64,000 nucleotides of DNA from Saprospiraceae bacterium (lineage in GTDB: Bacteria; Bacteroidota; Bacteroidia; Chitinophagales; Saprospiraceae). The stretch lies in NCBI GenBank assembly GCA_020627785.1, contig JAHDGF010000011.1, forward strand, positions 36,390-100,389. Direction: 5' to 3'. The notes beneath the pieces were generated by a model. It saw only the letters and a list, made by a program, of their open reading frames with translations. It searched no databases and was not told where the DNA came from. Positions 8,560-17,913 of the stretch are shown here, piece after piece. Position 1 is the first letter of the stretch; each line of letters starts with the position of its first letter. Both the position numbers and the translations under genes were made by a program.

Positions 8560-9911
8560 ATAGCTAAATCTTCAATTTTAGGTTTTTTTCTCATTACAGG
8601 GGATTGTGATATCAATGCAAAACCAAAAGTCATTACACCCAATCTACCGATAAACATTAGGCAAGCAATTATTATTTTATTTGCATTACTTAAATCATGG
8701 GTTATTCCTGTTGATAATCCCACGGTACTTAACGCCGAGGCTGCCTCAAAAATCAATGCTTCGAATGTAAATCTTTCCCCGTCAATCTGTACAATAATCC
8801 ATACTCCAATTAGTAAAATACCTGTGTAAAATACGGTCGATGAAATAGCAACAAATATTTTCTGTGCAGGTATCTCTTTGCCAAAGAAAGTTACATGTTT
8901 TCTTTGTTTTAAAATAGAGTACATCAATCCAATGATCGCTGTAACTGATGTGGTTTTTATTCCTCCTCCCGTCCCAGCTGGAGAAGCTCCAATGATCATA
9001 ATCATTATTAAAACTAAAACGCCCCCCAACTTAAATTGTTCGATGGGGTAAGCATTAAATCCTACCGTTGTGTGTGCCGAAACAAGATGAAAAAAAGCAT
9101 TCTTTAGACCATGATGTTCCTCCGTTACTAATATCCCATCAGAAACAAAGAGCATTATTGTTCCTATTGAAATATATGCAATGGTACTAATTAAAATGAT
9201 TTTTGAAGTCAAAGTTATCTTCTTTCGTTTCCTTGTAATTCGTAACCAGAAGTCAAGTAACACAATAAAGCCGACAGAACCTAGTATGCTTAATACTAAG
9301 ATGGTATTAATAATTATAGGACTATTTTCAAAAGAACTAAGTGAGTCATTAAATAGACTAAACCCTGCCGTGCAAAAGGCAGAAATACTATGGAAAATTG
9401 CTGCCCAAAGAGGTTTGTCAATACCCAAATCCCTAAAACCAATGTATAATATAATTGCCCCGATTAATTCAATTAGAATTGTGAATATAAATACGCTGTA
9501 AACAAAGGAAATGAGTGGATATTTTTTTGGTAGATGAAATTCTAGTCTCAACAGCCTGGCAGAAAGTTGGGGCATTTTAGGGCTATTCTTTAAAATTAAA
9601 AATGAGCTTAAAGCCATATATCCAATACCCCCTAATTGAATAAAAAATAAACTGGAAAACTGCCCAAAGAAACTTAATGATTCGCCGAAATCAATTGGGG
9701 ACAGTCCTGTTGTACTGACTATTGAAGTTGCTAAAAATATTAAATCAATAAAAGAAATATTTGTTGTTCTACTGAAGGGTAATGCAAGTATGATCAAACA
9801 CAAAATTGTTAAAAAGAAATAACCTTTTATCAGCAGCCAAATTGATGATTTTCTGCTGGTTAAATTAGCAGTCAGACGATCACTAATTGAACCTTTCTTT
9901 GTCTTGAGCAT
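8556..9911 (-). CDS. trkH: TrkH/KtrB family potassium uptake channel subunit
   Basis: A 451-residue integral membrane protein with the four-repeat M1-P-M2 architecture of the Trk/Ktr/HKT family. Selectivity-filter segments are visible as VSTTGLSP, AFCTAGFS, HTTVGFN and ALSTVGLS, each with the conserved glycine that lines the pore. It would form the inner-membrane K+ path, normally gated by a cytosolic RCK protein (TrkA/KtrA). No TrkA/KtrA gene is present next to it, so the partner must be elsewhere. It leads a three-gene minus-strand operon and is divergent from the GbsR-like regulator, sharing a 222-nt intergenic region. Confidence 0.88.
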   Translation of the reverse strand: MLKTKKGSISDRLTANLTSRKSSIWLLIKGYFFLTILCLIILALPFSRTTNISFIDLIFLATSIVSTTGLSPIDFGESLSFFGQFSSLFFIQLGGIGYMALSSFLILKNSPKMPQLSARLLRLEFHLPKKYPLISFVYSVFIFTILIELIGAIILYIGFRDLGIDKPLWAAIFHSISAFCTAGFSLFNDSLSSFENSPIIINTILVLSILGSVGFIVLLDFWLRITRKRKKITLTSKIILISTIAYISIGTIMLFVSDGILVTEEHHGLKNAFFHLVSAHTTVGFNAYPIEQFKLGGVLVLIMIMIIGASPAGTGGGIKTTSVTAIIGLMYSILKQRKHVTFFGKEIPAQKIFVAISSTVFYTGILLIGVWIIVQIDGERFTFEALIFEAASALSTVGLSTGITHDLSNANKIIIACLMFIGRLGVMTFGFALISQSPVMRKKPKIEDLAI

Positions 9912-10089
9912 AATTGTTTCACTTTAACTTTGTGAATTGTAAAAAATCATAAGTCCGTTCCCAGAAGCTAAAGAGTTCAAAATTGCAATTGTTCGGTAAT
10001 TAAATATTTATTATTGAATGAGCACTCAATCGCGATTTGTATTCCTAAAGTAATTATTTATAGTTTGCTAAATATTAAACTCATAATTA

Positions 10090-10107
10090 GTTCATTAATT
10101 ACTGAAC
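10090..10107. promoter_or_regulatory. Palindromic operator before the GbsR-like gene
   Basis: GTTCATTAATTACTGAAC is an 18-bp near-perfect palindrome (one mismatched pair) just upstream of a TAnnTTTG element. A degenerate copy (GTTCGGTAATTAAAT) begins at 9991. A site of this size and place fits a MarR/GbsR-type dimer controlling its own operon and possibly the divergent trkH. The binding protein is inferred. Confidence 0.55.
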
Positions 10108-10113
10108 TTAATG

Positions 10114-10121
10114 TACTTTTG
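10114..10121 (+). promoter_or_regulatory. Bacteroidota -7 element of the export operon
   Basis: TACTTTTG matches the Bacteroidota sigma consensus TAnnTTTG and ends 12 nt before the ATG at 10134, giving a very short leader. I do not see a good -33 TTG; the 18-bp palindrome lies in that space instead. Confidence 0.45.
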
Positions 10122-10133
10122 TTTTAATAGCTT

Positions 10134-10586
10134 ATGACCAATAAAGAACAGTACATAGAAGAGGTGGGTTTGTTCTACGAAAAGTATGGCCTTCCTAAGA
10201 TGGCTGGTCGCATACTTGGTTGTCTCATTGCCTCACCTACGGATAATAATTCCTTTGAATACATCCAGAAAGAATTGAAAGCAAGTAAAGGATCCATAAG
10301 CGGGAATGTCAGACTTTTGCTCAGCCAGAATATGATTGAAAAACATATGTTGGCTGGTGATCGTAAATCATATTATAAGATAGGATTGAGGAGCCTGGAA
10401 AATATTTTAGATGCGAAAGTGAAATCCGTGCACGAATTTAAAACCATTCTTGGTGACGGCGTTGCCTTAAATGTCAAAGGCGAAAAGAGAAATAAAATAA
10501 AGGAAATTGTTGACTATTACGATTTCCTAGAAAAAGAAATTCCTTTATTGAAAGCCAAGTGGAAACGCAAGAAAAATAAAAAGTAA
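10134..10586 (+). CDS. GbsR/MarR-like winged-helix transcriptional regulator
   Basis: A 150-residue regulator. The segment GLPKMAGRILGCLIAS, followed by an HTH with SKGSISGNVRLLLSQNMIEK and the wing region GDRKSYYKI, is the GbsR-family pattern (a MarR-like fold). Family members typically sense small molecules and repress adjacent membrane-function genes. It is the first gene of the plus-strand operon that ends at 16278, with the palindrome at 10090-10107 directly in its promoter, so autorepression of the whole operon is likely. The effector is unknown. Confidence 0.8.
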   Translation: MTNKEQYIEEVGLFYEKYGLPKMAGRILGCLIASPTDNNSFEYIQKELKASKGSISGNVRLLLSQNMIEKHMLAGDRKSYYKIGLRSLENILDAKVKSVHEFKTILGDGVALNVKGEKRNKIKEIVDYYDFLEKEIPLLKAKWKRKKNKK

Positions 10587-10594
10587 ATAGAACA

Positions 10595-11101
10595 ATGACC
10601 CTAGAAAAACGAATCGCAAAATTCTTTAAACTAGAAGGGGATAACTGGTTGAAACATGCAAACCCATGGTCTATTTGGACAAGATTTGCAACCTTGCCAT
10701 TTATCATTGTTGCCATCTGGTCAAGAGTGTGGTACGGATGGTATTGCTTAATACCAATAACTATTCTTATTATTTGGATAATAATAAATCCCACCTTATT
10801 TGATAAGCCAAAGAGTTTTAATAACTGGGGGTCAAAGTGTGTGCTTGGTGAGCGATATTGGTCCAATCGAAAAAAAGTACCTGTACCGCAACATCATCAC
10901 CCAGTGGTTTTTACACTCACAATATTACAGACCATAGCCGGTATAATTTTGATGATAGGATTGTGGAAGCTCGAGGCAAATTTGACTGTCATTGGTGCAA
11001 TATCAGTTTATCTAACCAAGATGTGGTTCCTTGATCGAATGGTCTGGATTACAGAGGAGATGAAAGACAAGCATCCTATCGCAGGTATAGATTTGATATG
11101 A
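10595..11101 (+). CDS. DUF6653-like membrane protein
   Basis: A 168-residue protein with two N-terminal hydrophobic segments (about 32-62) and two more near 103-140. The motif order WLKHANPWSIWTRF, then AIWSRVWYGWYCLIP, NPTLFDKP, and GSKCVLGERYW followed by VPVPQHH matches the DUF6653 family as I remember it. Function is unknown. It starts 8 nt after the regulator's stop, so it is co-expressed with it. It may be an accessory to the downstream exporter, but this is inferred only from position. Confidence 0.65.
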   Translation: MTLEKRIAKFFKLEGDNWLKHANPWSIWTRFATLPFIIVAIWSRVWYGWYCLIPITILIIWIIINPTLFDKPKSFNNWGSKCVLGERYWSNRKKVPVPQHHHPVVFTLTILQTIAGIILMIGLWKLEANLTVIGAISVYLTKMWFLDRMVWITEEMKDKHPIAGIDLI

Positions 11102-11188
11102 AGAATTTAATGCTTCTGCCATTGTATTTTTTATTAAATTGTAAGAACTTAAAATTTTCGGATATCGTTATATTTTAAAAGACCTAGC

Positions 11189-11959
11189 ATGGATCAAACA
11201 CTATCTAAATACATCAAATTTTTTACATGTTTTCTGATCTTGGCAAGTACCATCACATTTGCGCAAGCACAAATAAATCCCACAGAAATCGTACAAAAAG
11301 CCAATGACCAACTACGTGGACTTTCCAGTACAGCGACCATGTCCATGAAGATTGTTCGACCAGATTGGTCTAGAACCATTACCATGAAAACTTGGGCTTC
11401 CGGAGAAGACTATTCCCTGATGTTAATCACAGCACCCGCACGAGATAAAGGCATGTCCATACTTAAAAGAGAAAAAGAAATATGGAACTGGCAACCGACC
11501 ATTGAAAAAGTGGTGAAGCTTCCACCATCGATGATGATGCAGAGCATGATGGGCTCAGACTTCACCAATGATGACATGGTCAGGCAATCATCCATTGTTG
11601 CTGATTACGAACACACGCTTCTCGGCGAAGAAGAAGTCGAGGGTATGACCTGTCATGTCATTGAATTTGACCCCAAGCCAGATGCACCAGTTGTCTGGGG
11701 CAAAATGAAAATGTGGATTGAAAAAGAAAATTATCTCCAATTGAAAACAGAATTTTACGATGAAGATGATTACTTAGTCAATTCCATGTACGGAAAAGAT
11801 GTCAAAGAAATGGGCGGGCGTATTTTAACATCAACACTTGAGCTTGTTCCCGCCGAAGAAGAAGGTCATAAGACTGTCGTCACCTATGAAGACATCGAAT
11901 TTGATGTGGATCTTCAGGAGAAATTTTTTACAGTCCAAAACATGAAAAGAGTACGATAA
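11189..11959 (+). CDS. LolA-like outer-membrane lipoprotein-sorting protein
   Basis: After a signal peptide (about residues 1-27, ending FAQA) the 256-residue protein has the layout of the outer-membrane lipoprotein-sorting family: EIVQKANDQLRG, a central strand region with ITAPARDKGMSILKR and IWNWQPTIEKVVKLPPSMMMQSMMGSDFT, and VYEDIEFDVDL-like ends. These proteins form an open half-barrel that carries lipid-like cargo through the periplasm, as LolA does. This clade is usually found next to dedicated transporters rather than the housekeeping Lol system. Here it lies directly before two permeases and an ATPase, separated from the first by 3 nt. Cargo unknown. Confidence 0.8.
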   Translation: MDQTLSKYIKFFTCFLILASTITFAQAQINPTEIVQKANDQLRGLSSTATMSMKIVRPDWSRTITMKTWASGEDYSLMLITAPARDKGMSILKREKEIWNWQPTIEKVVKLPPSMMMQSMMGSDFTNDDMVRQSSIVADYEHTLLGEEEVEGMTCHVIEFDPKPDAPVVWGKMKMWIEKENYLQLKTEFYDEDDYLVNSMYGKDVKEMGGRILTSTLELVPAEEEGHKTVVTYEDIEFDVDLQEKFFTVQNMKRVR

Positions 11960-11962
11960 ATT

Positions 11963-13183
11963 ATGGCGCAACTTTTCAAACTGGCACGAAGAAATATTTG
12001 GAGAAATAAACGGAGGACTATCATCACCGTTTGCTCAATTCTCTTTGCTGTTTTCTTTGCCACCTTTATGAAGAGTATGCAGAAAGGAACTTGGGACAAT
12101 GTCGTAAATTCTGTAGTGAGTAACTTTTTTGGTTTTGCACAAATACATGAAAATGGCTATTGGGAAGATCTCTCTTTAAATAAAAGCATGGAGTATAATG
12201 CTGAACTCAAAAACTTGGCTGACTCAGATGAAAATATTCAAGACTTGGTGCCGAGACTTGAGAGTTTTGCCTTAGGTTCCCATGACATTAAAACCAAAGG
12301 TGTTGTGGTCATAGGCATCGATCCAGTAAAAGAAAACAAGCTAACCAATTTAGCAGATAAGATAATTCAAGGTAAGTATTTCGGAGAAGAGAGCAAAGGA
12401 GCGATCATTGCTTCTGGGCTAGCTGATTACCTGAAACTTACGGTTGGAGATACACTCGTAATGATCGGTCAAGGATTTCGTGGTCTGAATGCCGCAGGTA
12501 AATATCTAGTAGAAGGCATGGTAGAATTTGGTTCCCCAGAATTGAACAATGGGATGGTTTACCTGCCCTTAGATCAAGCACAATATCTATACGGTGCTGA
12601 AGGACGTATAACCAATCTCATCGTTGACACGGACAAGCCAAAAAAGATTAAAGAAACAGTATCGAGTTTGAAAAATACCCTAGGAAGTGAAAAGTATGAA
12701 GTCATGGATTGGGAAGAGTTGATTCCAGATCTCGTCTCCGCTCGTCAAATGGATACTGCCGGTGGAACCATTTTCCTCAACATTTTATATCTACTAATTT
12801 CCTTCGGAATATTTGGAACCTTATTAATGATGTTGAAAGAAAGACAATACGAGTTTGGGGTATTACTTTCCATTGGAATGAAAAAGTGGCAGATATTTAT
12901 CATGCTTTGGTTTGAGACCATTGTTCTAGCTTTTATTGGTGTGCTGGCAGGAATTCTTTTGGCCATGCCTCTTATTTACTACATGTTTGCAAATCCAGTT
13001 GCCTTAACGGGTGACATGGCCTCTGCCTATGATTCATTTGGAATAGAAGCGGTAGTTACCGCGGCCTTTGAGTCTGGTATTTTTATACAACAAGGGATTG
13101 TCATCTTTGTCATAGTAACCTTACTGTCACTATATCCATTCTTTAAAATTCGATCTCTTCACCCCGTAAAAGCCATGAGATAA
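11963..13183 (+). CDS. ABC transporter permease, FtsX/MacB-LolCE type
   Basis: A 406-residue permease with the FtsX-like layout: one N-terminal helix (about 18-38, after the ARRNIWRNKRRT start typical of this type), a large periplasmic domain (~40-265), then three C-terminal helices (about 270-292, 312-340 and 370-392) ending SLHPVKAMR. It probably pairs with the next permease as a heterodimer and passes substrate to the LolA-like protein, as LolCE does. Only 2 nt separate it from the next gene. Confidence 0.85.
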   Translation: MAQLFKLARRNIWRNKRRTIITVCSILFAVFFATFMKSMQKGTWDNVVNSVVSNFFGFAQIHENGYWEDLSLNKSMEYNAELKNLADSDENIQDLVPRLESFALGSHDIKTKGVVVIGIDPVKENKLTNLADKIIQGKYFGEESKGAIIASGLADYLKLTVGDTLVMIGQGFRGLNAAGKYLVEGMVEFGSPELNNGMVYLPLDQAQYLYGAEGRITNLIVDTDKPKKIKETVSSLKNTLGSEKYEVMDWEELIPDLVSARQMDTAGGTIFLNILYLLISFGIFGTLLMMLKERQYEFGVLLSIGMKKWQIFIMLWFETIVLAFIGVLAGILLAMPLIYYMFANPVALTGDMASAYDSFGIEAVVTAAFESGIFIQQGIVIFVIVTLLSLYPFFKIRSLHPVKAMR

Positions 13184-13185
13184 TA

Positions 13186-14403
13186 ATGTTAGGAAAACTT
13201 GCTTGGCGAAACATCTGGAGAAATAAATTGAGAAGTCTAGTCGTCGTGATTTCTATCGGGCTAGGAATTTGGGTTCTATTGTTTTTACTTTCCTTTAATC
13301 AAGGAATGATCACCAATTACATTGAAGATGGAATCAATACACAGACCTCCCACTTACAGATTCATAATCCTAAATTCAAGGACGATAAGGAACTCAAATA
13401 CTTTATAGAAAATCCAGAAACCATTTCTGAAACTTTAGCTTCTGATCCAACCATTGATAAATTCTCTACCCGAATTTTAAGTTCGGGGATGGTTGCCACT
13501 TCTAAGACAGGGCATGGTGTCAACATCATGGGCATCGATGTCGATGCTGAAAAGCAAATAACGAATCTTTCTAAAAAATTAACAGCTGGGGATTATTTTC
13601 CTGAAGGGAAAAAGAATGCCATTTTGATCGGTGGAAAAGTCGCTGAAAAATTGGGCGTAAAAATAAAATCGAAAGTTGTACTCACCTTTCAAGATGTAAA
13701 TCAAGAAATTACTACCGCTGCATTTCGAGTACTAGGCATCTATGAAACCAACAATGCTAAATTTGATGAGACGAACGTCTTTGTAAGGAAGACTGATCTG
13801 GCGCGATTAACCAATCTTCCAGAAACTACCGTTCATGAATATGCGGTACTAGTCAAAGACATCGAAGCAGTAGAATCAACAACCGCCAAAATTCAAGCCG
13901 CTGCCCCTAATCAACTCGTTGAGTCTTACGCAACCTTGAGTCCAGATCTAGCCTTATTTGAATCGCAAAGTCAATTGAGCTTATACATCATGACTACCAT
14001 TTTCATGCTTGCCTTGGTGTTTGGAATTATTAACACCATGTTGATGGCTGTGCTTGAACGTATGAAAGAACTCGGGATGTTGATGGCCATCGGAATGAAT
14101 AAAACCAAGATCTTTTTTATGATCGTTTTGGAAACTCTAATGCTTGCGCTCATTGGAGGTCCCATAGGTATTTTACTCGCTTGGATAACGGTCGGATTGA
14201 CAAGTGAAAACGGAATTGATCTTAGCGCTTGGGGGGATGGAATGAAGGAGTTTGGAATAGCGACAACCATCCATCCAGCATTAAATCTAGGATCTTATTT
14301 AACGGTAGGATTTGCCATTATGTTGACGGCAGTTCTAGCTTCCATTTATCCAGCAAGAAAGGCTGTCAAACTAAAACCAGTGGACGCATTACGTTCCATT
14401 TAA
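13186..14403 (+). CDS. ABC transporter permease, FtsX/MacB-LolCE type
   Basis: A 405-residue second permease of the same architecture: WRNIWRNKLRSL at the N-terminus, helix at about 18-38, periplasmic domain, and three C-terminal helices with the conserved ERMKELGMLMAIGMNKTKI coupling region. It closes with IYPARKAVKLKPVDALRS, a standard ending of the type. It is distinct from but similar to the preceding permease, consistent with a heterodimeric LolC/LolE-like pair. It begins 2 nt after it and ends 10 nt before the ATPase. Confidence 0.85.
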   Translation: MLGKLAWRNIWRNKLRSLVVVISIGLGIWVLLFLLSFNQGMITNYIEDGINTQTSHLQIHNPKFKDDKELKYFIENPETISETLASDPTIDKFSTRILSSGMVATSKTGHGVNIMGIDVDAEKQITNLSKKLTAGDYFPEGKKNAILIGGKVAEKLGVKIKSKVVLTFQDVNQEITTAAFRVLGIYETNNAKFDETNVFVRKTDLARLTNLPETTVHEYAVLVKDIEAVESTTAKIQAAAPNQLVESYATLSPDLALFESQSQLSLYIMTTIFMLALVFGIINTMLMAVLERMKELGMLMAIGMNKTKIFFMIVLETLMLALIGGPIGILLAWITVGLTSENGIDLSAWGDGMKEFGIATTIHPALNLGSYLTVGFAIMLTAVLASIYPARKAVKLKPVDALRSI

Positions 14404-14413
14404 AGCAATAACC

Positions 14414-15106
14414 ATGGCTAATAATATTGTCATAGAAACTAAAGGATTACATAAGACCTACGACGAGTCTAAGGTTCCAGTGCATGCCGTGCGCGGTGTG
14501 GATATAAAAATAACCGAAGGGGAATTTACCGCAATCGTCGGTCCGTCCGGCTCTGGGAAATCTACCTTACTAAACATCATTGGTGGTCTCGATCAACCCA
14601 GCGAGGGAAGCATCATCATTGATGGGCAAGATCTCTCAAAATTAAAGCCTAATCAACTGATAGATTTCAGGAAGAATAACATCGGCTTTGTATTCCAATC
14701 CTACAACCTTATCCCTGTGTTGACGGCAAAAGAAAACGTTGAATTTGTGATGTTGCTCCAGAATCGAAACGAAAAAGAAAGAAGTGAGCGCACCAAAGAA
14801 TTGCTAGATGCCGTCGGTCTTTCGGATAAATACGATGTGCGACCTACCGAACTTTCTGGTGGGCAACAACAAAGAGTTGCCGTTGCAAGAGCCCTGGCTC
14901 CAAAGCCAAAGTTTATTCTCGCTGATGAGCCCACTGCTAACCTCGATTCTACTTCAACTAGAAATCTATTGGACATCATGGCGCGCTTGAATCAAGAAGA
15001 AAACATAACCTTTGTCTTTAGCACCCATGACCAACGAGTGATAGAAAGAGCGCGGAGAGTGATCTCAGTCGAAGATGGAAAAGTTGAGTCAGACATTATC
15101 AAGTAA
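14414..15106 (+). CDS. ABC transporter ATPase, LolD/MacB type
   Basis: A 230-residue ATPase with all motifs intact: Walker A GPSGSGKST (43-51), Q-loop FQS (94-96), signature LSGGQQQR (from 147), Walker B FILADEP with catalytic Glu172, D-loop ANLDS and the switch histidine in FSTHD. The length and the VPVHAVRGVD start are those of the LolD/MacB/FtsE class, which powers extraction or mechanotransmission rather than import. It would drive the two upstream permeases. The next gene begins 2 nt after its stop. Confidence 0.92.
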   Translation: MANNIVIETKGLHKTYDESKVPVHAVRGVDIKITEGEFTAIVGPSGSGKSTLLNIIGGLDQPSEGSIIIDGQDLSKLKPNQLIDFRKNNIGFVFQSYNLIPVLTAKENVEFVMLLQNRNEKERSERTKELLDAVGLSDKYDVRPTELSGGQQQRVAVARALAPKPKFILADEPTANLDSTSTRNLLDIMARLNQEENITFVFSTHDQRVIERARRVISVEDGKVESDIIK

Positions 15107-15108
15107 TC

Positions 15109-16278
15109 ATGTGGCGATCCTCCATTATTTTAGTAATTACTTTTTTATTAGCTACAGCTAGCCCGTCCTTTGCTCAAAAAGAAAAGAAAGAAAAAAACTG
15201 GTTCATCACTGGCTACATAAAAAATCTTCAATCCCTCACCTTTTTTGATAATCCCAATCTTATTTCTCCCTTGAATGATAATCTCTTGCATCAACGCTTG
15301 AACTATTCTCATTTCATCGGAGAACATTGGCAGATTAAAGCGGGACTTCGTACTAGATTGTTTTTAGGTGAAGGAGTGAAGCTAAATCCGAATTACGGTT
15401 CGGATATAGGCGCTGTAGGTAACGACATCATTGAGCTTTCTGCTGTCTGGTTGGATAAGCCTGGAGTGGTCGGTCATTCCATAATAGATAGAGCCTTTGT
15501 TGAATATAGCAAAGGGGATTATCAAGTTAGGGTAGGGCGTCAGAGAATAAACTGGGGAATCTCTTCTATCTGGAACCCCAATGATCTTTTTAATGCCTTT
15601 TCATTTACCGATTTTGATTATGAAGAACGTCCAGGATCAGATGCTGTGCTCATAAGGAAATATAATGGCTACGCTTCAAGTGTCGAGCTTGCCTTTAAAC
15701 TGTCAGCAGATCCTGAAAAATCTGTAGCTGGTTTACTTTGGAAATTTAATAAGGGGTCTTACGACATTCAATTATTGGGTGCCTACCACAAACAAGATTT
15801 GGTTCTTGGTGGAGGCTGGGCAGGCAATATTGGGAATGGATCTTTTAAAGGAGAGACCAGTTACTTCATTTCTTTAACTGAGGATCGAGACAATGCATTG
15901 GCATTGACCTTAGGGTATGAGTATCAATTTGAGAACAGCTTATTTTTATCGGCAGGGTATCTTTACAACGGGGCTGGACAGAAAAGTGGAAACATCCTCG
16001 AACTCTTCAACTTTGAATTGTCTGCCAGAAATCTTTATCCATATCAGCATTCTTTGGTTGTTGGATCTTCTTTTCCTCTAAGTCCATTAATCAATGGGGG
16101 AGTATCTATCATCTATAGTCCCAACGAAAATCACCCACTTTTCTTTACGCCTAATCTCGGACTATCCATGGCAGAAAATTGGGATCTCAGTTTGGTAGGG
16201 CAATTAGTATTTGCACAAGCGCAAAAATTCACCTCTCCGCTGCAAGCGATTTTTCTTAGGGTCAAGTATAGCTTCTGA
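15109..16278 (+). CDS. Outer-membrane beta-barrel protein of the export operon (DUF1302-like)
   Basis: A signal peptide (about residues 1-22, ending SFAQ) precedes a 365-residue barrel with alternating amphipathic strands, a conserved segment RVGRQRINWGISSIWNPNDLF and a C-terminal aromatic residue (VKYSF) typical of BAM substrates. The RQRINWG...NPxDLF pattern resembles DUF1302-type barrels, which elsewhere occur with LolA-like and transporter partners. As the last gene of a tightly spaced operon with a LolA-like carrier and an ABC complex, it probably receives the cargo at the outer membrane. Other barrel functions cannot be excluded. Confidence 0.75.
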   Translation: MWRSSIILVITFLLATASPSFAQKEKKEKNWFITGYIKNLQSLTFFDNPNLISPLNDNLLHQRLNYSHFIGEHWQIKAGLRTRLFLGEGVKLNPNYGSDIGAVGNDIIELSAVWLDKPGVVGHSIIDRAFVEYSKGDYQVRVGRQRINWGISSIWNPNDLFNAFSFTDFDYEERPGSDAVLIRKYNGYASSVELAFKLSADPEKSVAGLLWKFNKGSYDIQLLGAYHKQDLVLGGGWAGNIGNGSFKGETSYFISLTEDRDNALALTLGYEYQFENSLFLSAGYLYNGAGQKSGNILELFNFELSARNLYPYQHSLVVGSSFPLSPLINGGVSIIYSPNENHPLFFTPNLGLSMAENWDLSLVGQLVFAQAQKFTSPLQAIFLRVKYSF

Positions 16279-16333
16279 TTTTTGGTGAAGTAGAATTGAA
16301 GAAAATATTTAGGAGTTATGTCCAATTTAAAAA

Positions 16334-17827
16334 ATGGAAAATAGAATTTATGGTATAGTCACAATTACAATAGCAGTATTGCTATACCTACTAGCATACA
16401 AGAGCTATAAAAAGGAAAATTATCAAATCTGCTTAAGCTACATTATACTTGCCGGTCTACTCCTACGAATATTTGCTTCAATGGATTTCTATTTGCACGA
16501 TTGGGATGAGAGATTCCATGCACTTGTGGCAAAAAATCTTTTACAAAATCCATTCAAACCAATGTTGTACGCTAATCCATTATTAGAGTATGACTACAAA
16601 AACTGGGCAGGAAATCATATTTGGTTACACAAGCAGCCTTTCCCTCTATACTCAATGGCACTAAGCATGTTGGCATTTGGAAAAAACGCATTAGCTTTAA
16701 GAATACCTTCAATATTACTAAGTACTATTTCTGTCCTTGCTACCTTCAAAATTGGAAAAATACTTGCATCGACTAAGGTAGGATTGTTAGCAGCTTTTCT
16801 CTTTTCAATGAACGGTTTGATAATCGAATCGACAGCAGGAAGGGTAGCAACTGACCATATTGATGTATTCTTCTATTCTCTTGTAACTATAGCCGTCTAT
16901 TTTTTATTGAGAAGTGTTGAGCGAAGCTCAACTAAATCTTTAATAATAGGCGCCATTATTACAGGATTCGCAATTCTGTCTAAATGGTTACCAGCATTAA
17001 TTGTTCTTCCCATTTGGTTAATCTACGCTTATCAAAAACATGATCTCAAGTATATTCTAAAGAATCTAACATTATTCCTACTAATTGTTTTAGCTATCGT
17101 TATGCCATGGCAATTATATATTTTAAAGACATTTCCACTCGAAGCTGCATGGGAATATGAATACAATAAAAAGCATGTTTTTGAGGGTTTGGGACCGCAT
17201 GGCAAACCATTTTATTATCACTTTGGTAGGATGAGGATTATTTTCGGAGAATTAGTTTATTTACCATTAATCTGGCTAATGGCTACAGCGTACAAAGAAA
17301 TATTAAATAAGAATTATTCTAAATCGATAATTGCAATTTGGATTCTAATACCTTATTTATTCTTTTCGTATGTAACCACTAAAATGCCAGGATATATTTT
17401 ATTCTGCTCATCTGCTATTTTCATAATGACAAGCATGTTTTTCTTTGAGCTAAAAAATTACAAGTCAAAATATGAAAAAATAAAAGTTCTATTTTTAATA
17501 ATGTTGGTTGCTTTTCCTATCAGGTATTCGATTGAGCGAATCAAGCCATTTTCAATTAGAGACAGAAGCCCAGCCTGGATTAATGATATGAAACAAATTG
17601 ATTCTAACAATTCAAATCTTGCCGTTGTCTTCAATTGTAAATATCCAATTAAAACGATGTTCCATACGGACCTAGTCGCCTATGAAACAATTCCCAAAAT
17701 TGAAAAACTCAGATCAATAAAATCTCAGGGCTATGAAATTTACATAGATAATTATAAGGCAGTAAAAGATGAATTGAGAAATTTGGAATTTGTAAATTAC
17801 ATTGAAGTAACTGGACATAACAATTGA
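16334..17827 (+). CDS. GT-C (GT39/ArnT-like) membrane glycosyltransferase
   Basis: A 497-residue protein with about 10-12 hydrophobic helices. The first extracytoplasmic loop holds the catalytic acidic pair of the PMT_2/GT39 family, HDWDERFH (Asp58, Glu59). Further loop motifs (AGRVATDHID, then SKWLPALIVLPIW) match the family. Such enzymes move a sugar from a polyprenyl-phosphate donor to a lipid or protein at the outer face of the inner membrane. The acceptor is unknown. It follows the export operon by 55 nt but the GC-poorer sequence and lack of overlap suggest an independent gene. Confidence 0.82.
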   Translation: MENRIYGIVTITIAVLLYLLAYKSYKKENYQICLSYIILAGLLLRIFASMDFYLHDWDERFHALVAKNLLQNPFKPMLYANPLLEYDYKNWAGNHIWLHKQPFPLYSMALSMLAFGKNALALRIPSILLSTISVLATFKIGKILASTKVGLLAAFLFSMNGLIIESTAGRVATDHIDVFFYSLVTIAVYFLLRSVERSSTKSLIIGAIITGFAILSKWLPALIVLPIWLIYAYQKHDLKYILKNLTLFLLIVLAIVMPWQLYILKTFPLEAAWEYEYNKKHVFEGLGPHGKPFYYHFGRMRIIFGELVYLPLIWLMATAYKEILNKNYSKSIIAIWILIPYLFFSYVTTKMPGYILFCSSAIFIMTSMFFFELKNYKSKYEKIKVLFLIMLVAFPIRYSIERIKPFSIRDRSPAWINDMKQIDSNNSNLAVVFNCKYPIKTMFHTDLVAYETIPKIEKLRSIKSQGYEIYIDNYKAVKDELRNLEFVNYIEVTGHNN

Positions 17828-17831
17828 GGAG

Positions 17832-17873
17832 TATGTCATATTTCCTTTCATTGAAAGAAGGAGATCCGACATA
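17832..17873. repeat. Imperfect hairpin, copy A
   Basis: TATGTC (17832-17837) pairs with GACATA (17868-17873), and the interior has a TTTC-ATT-GAAA stem. A diverged copy of the centre (TCATAT, then CCYTTTCATTGAAA) recurs at 18605-18626, after the next gene. This may be a small dispersed element or a terminator. Confidence 0.35.
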
Positions 17874-17913
17874 TCTCAGAGTGTAGACTTAACTAAGCAG
17901 AAAAAACGAACAC

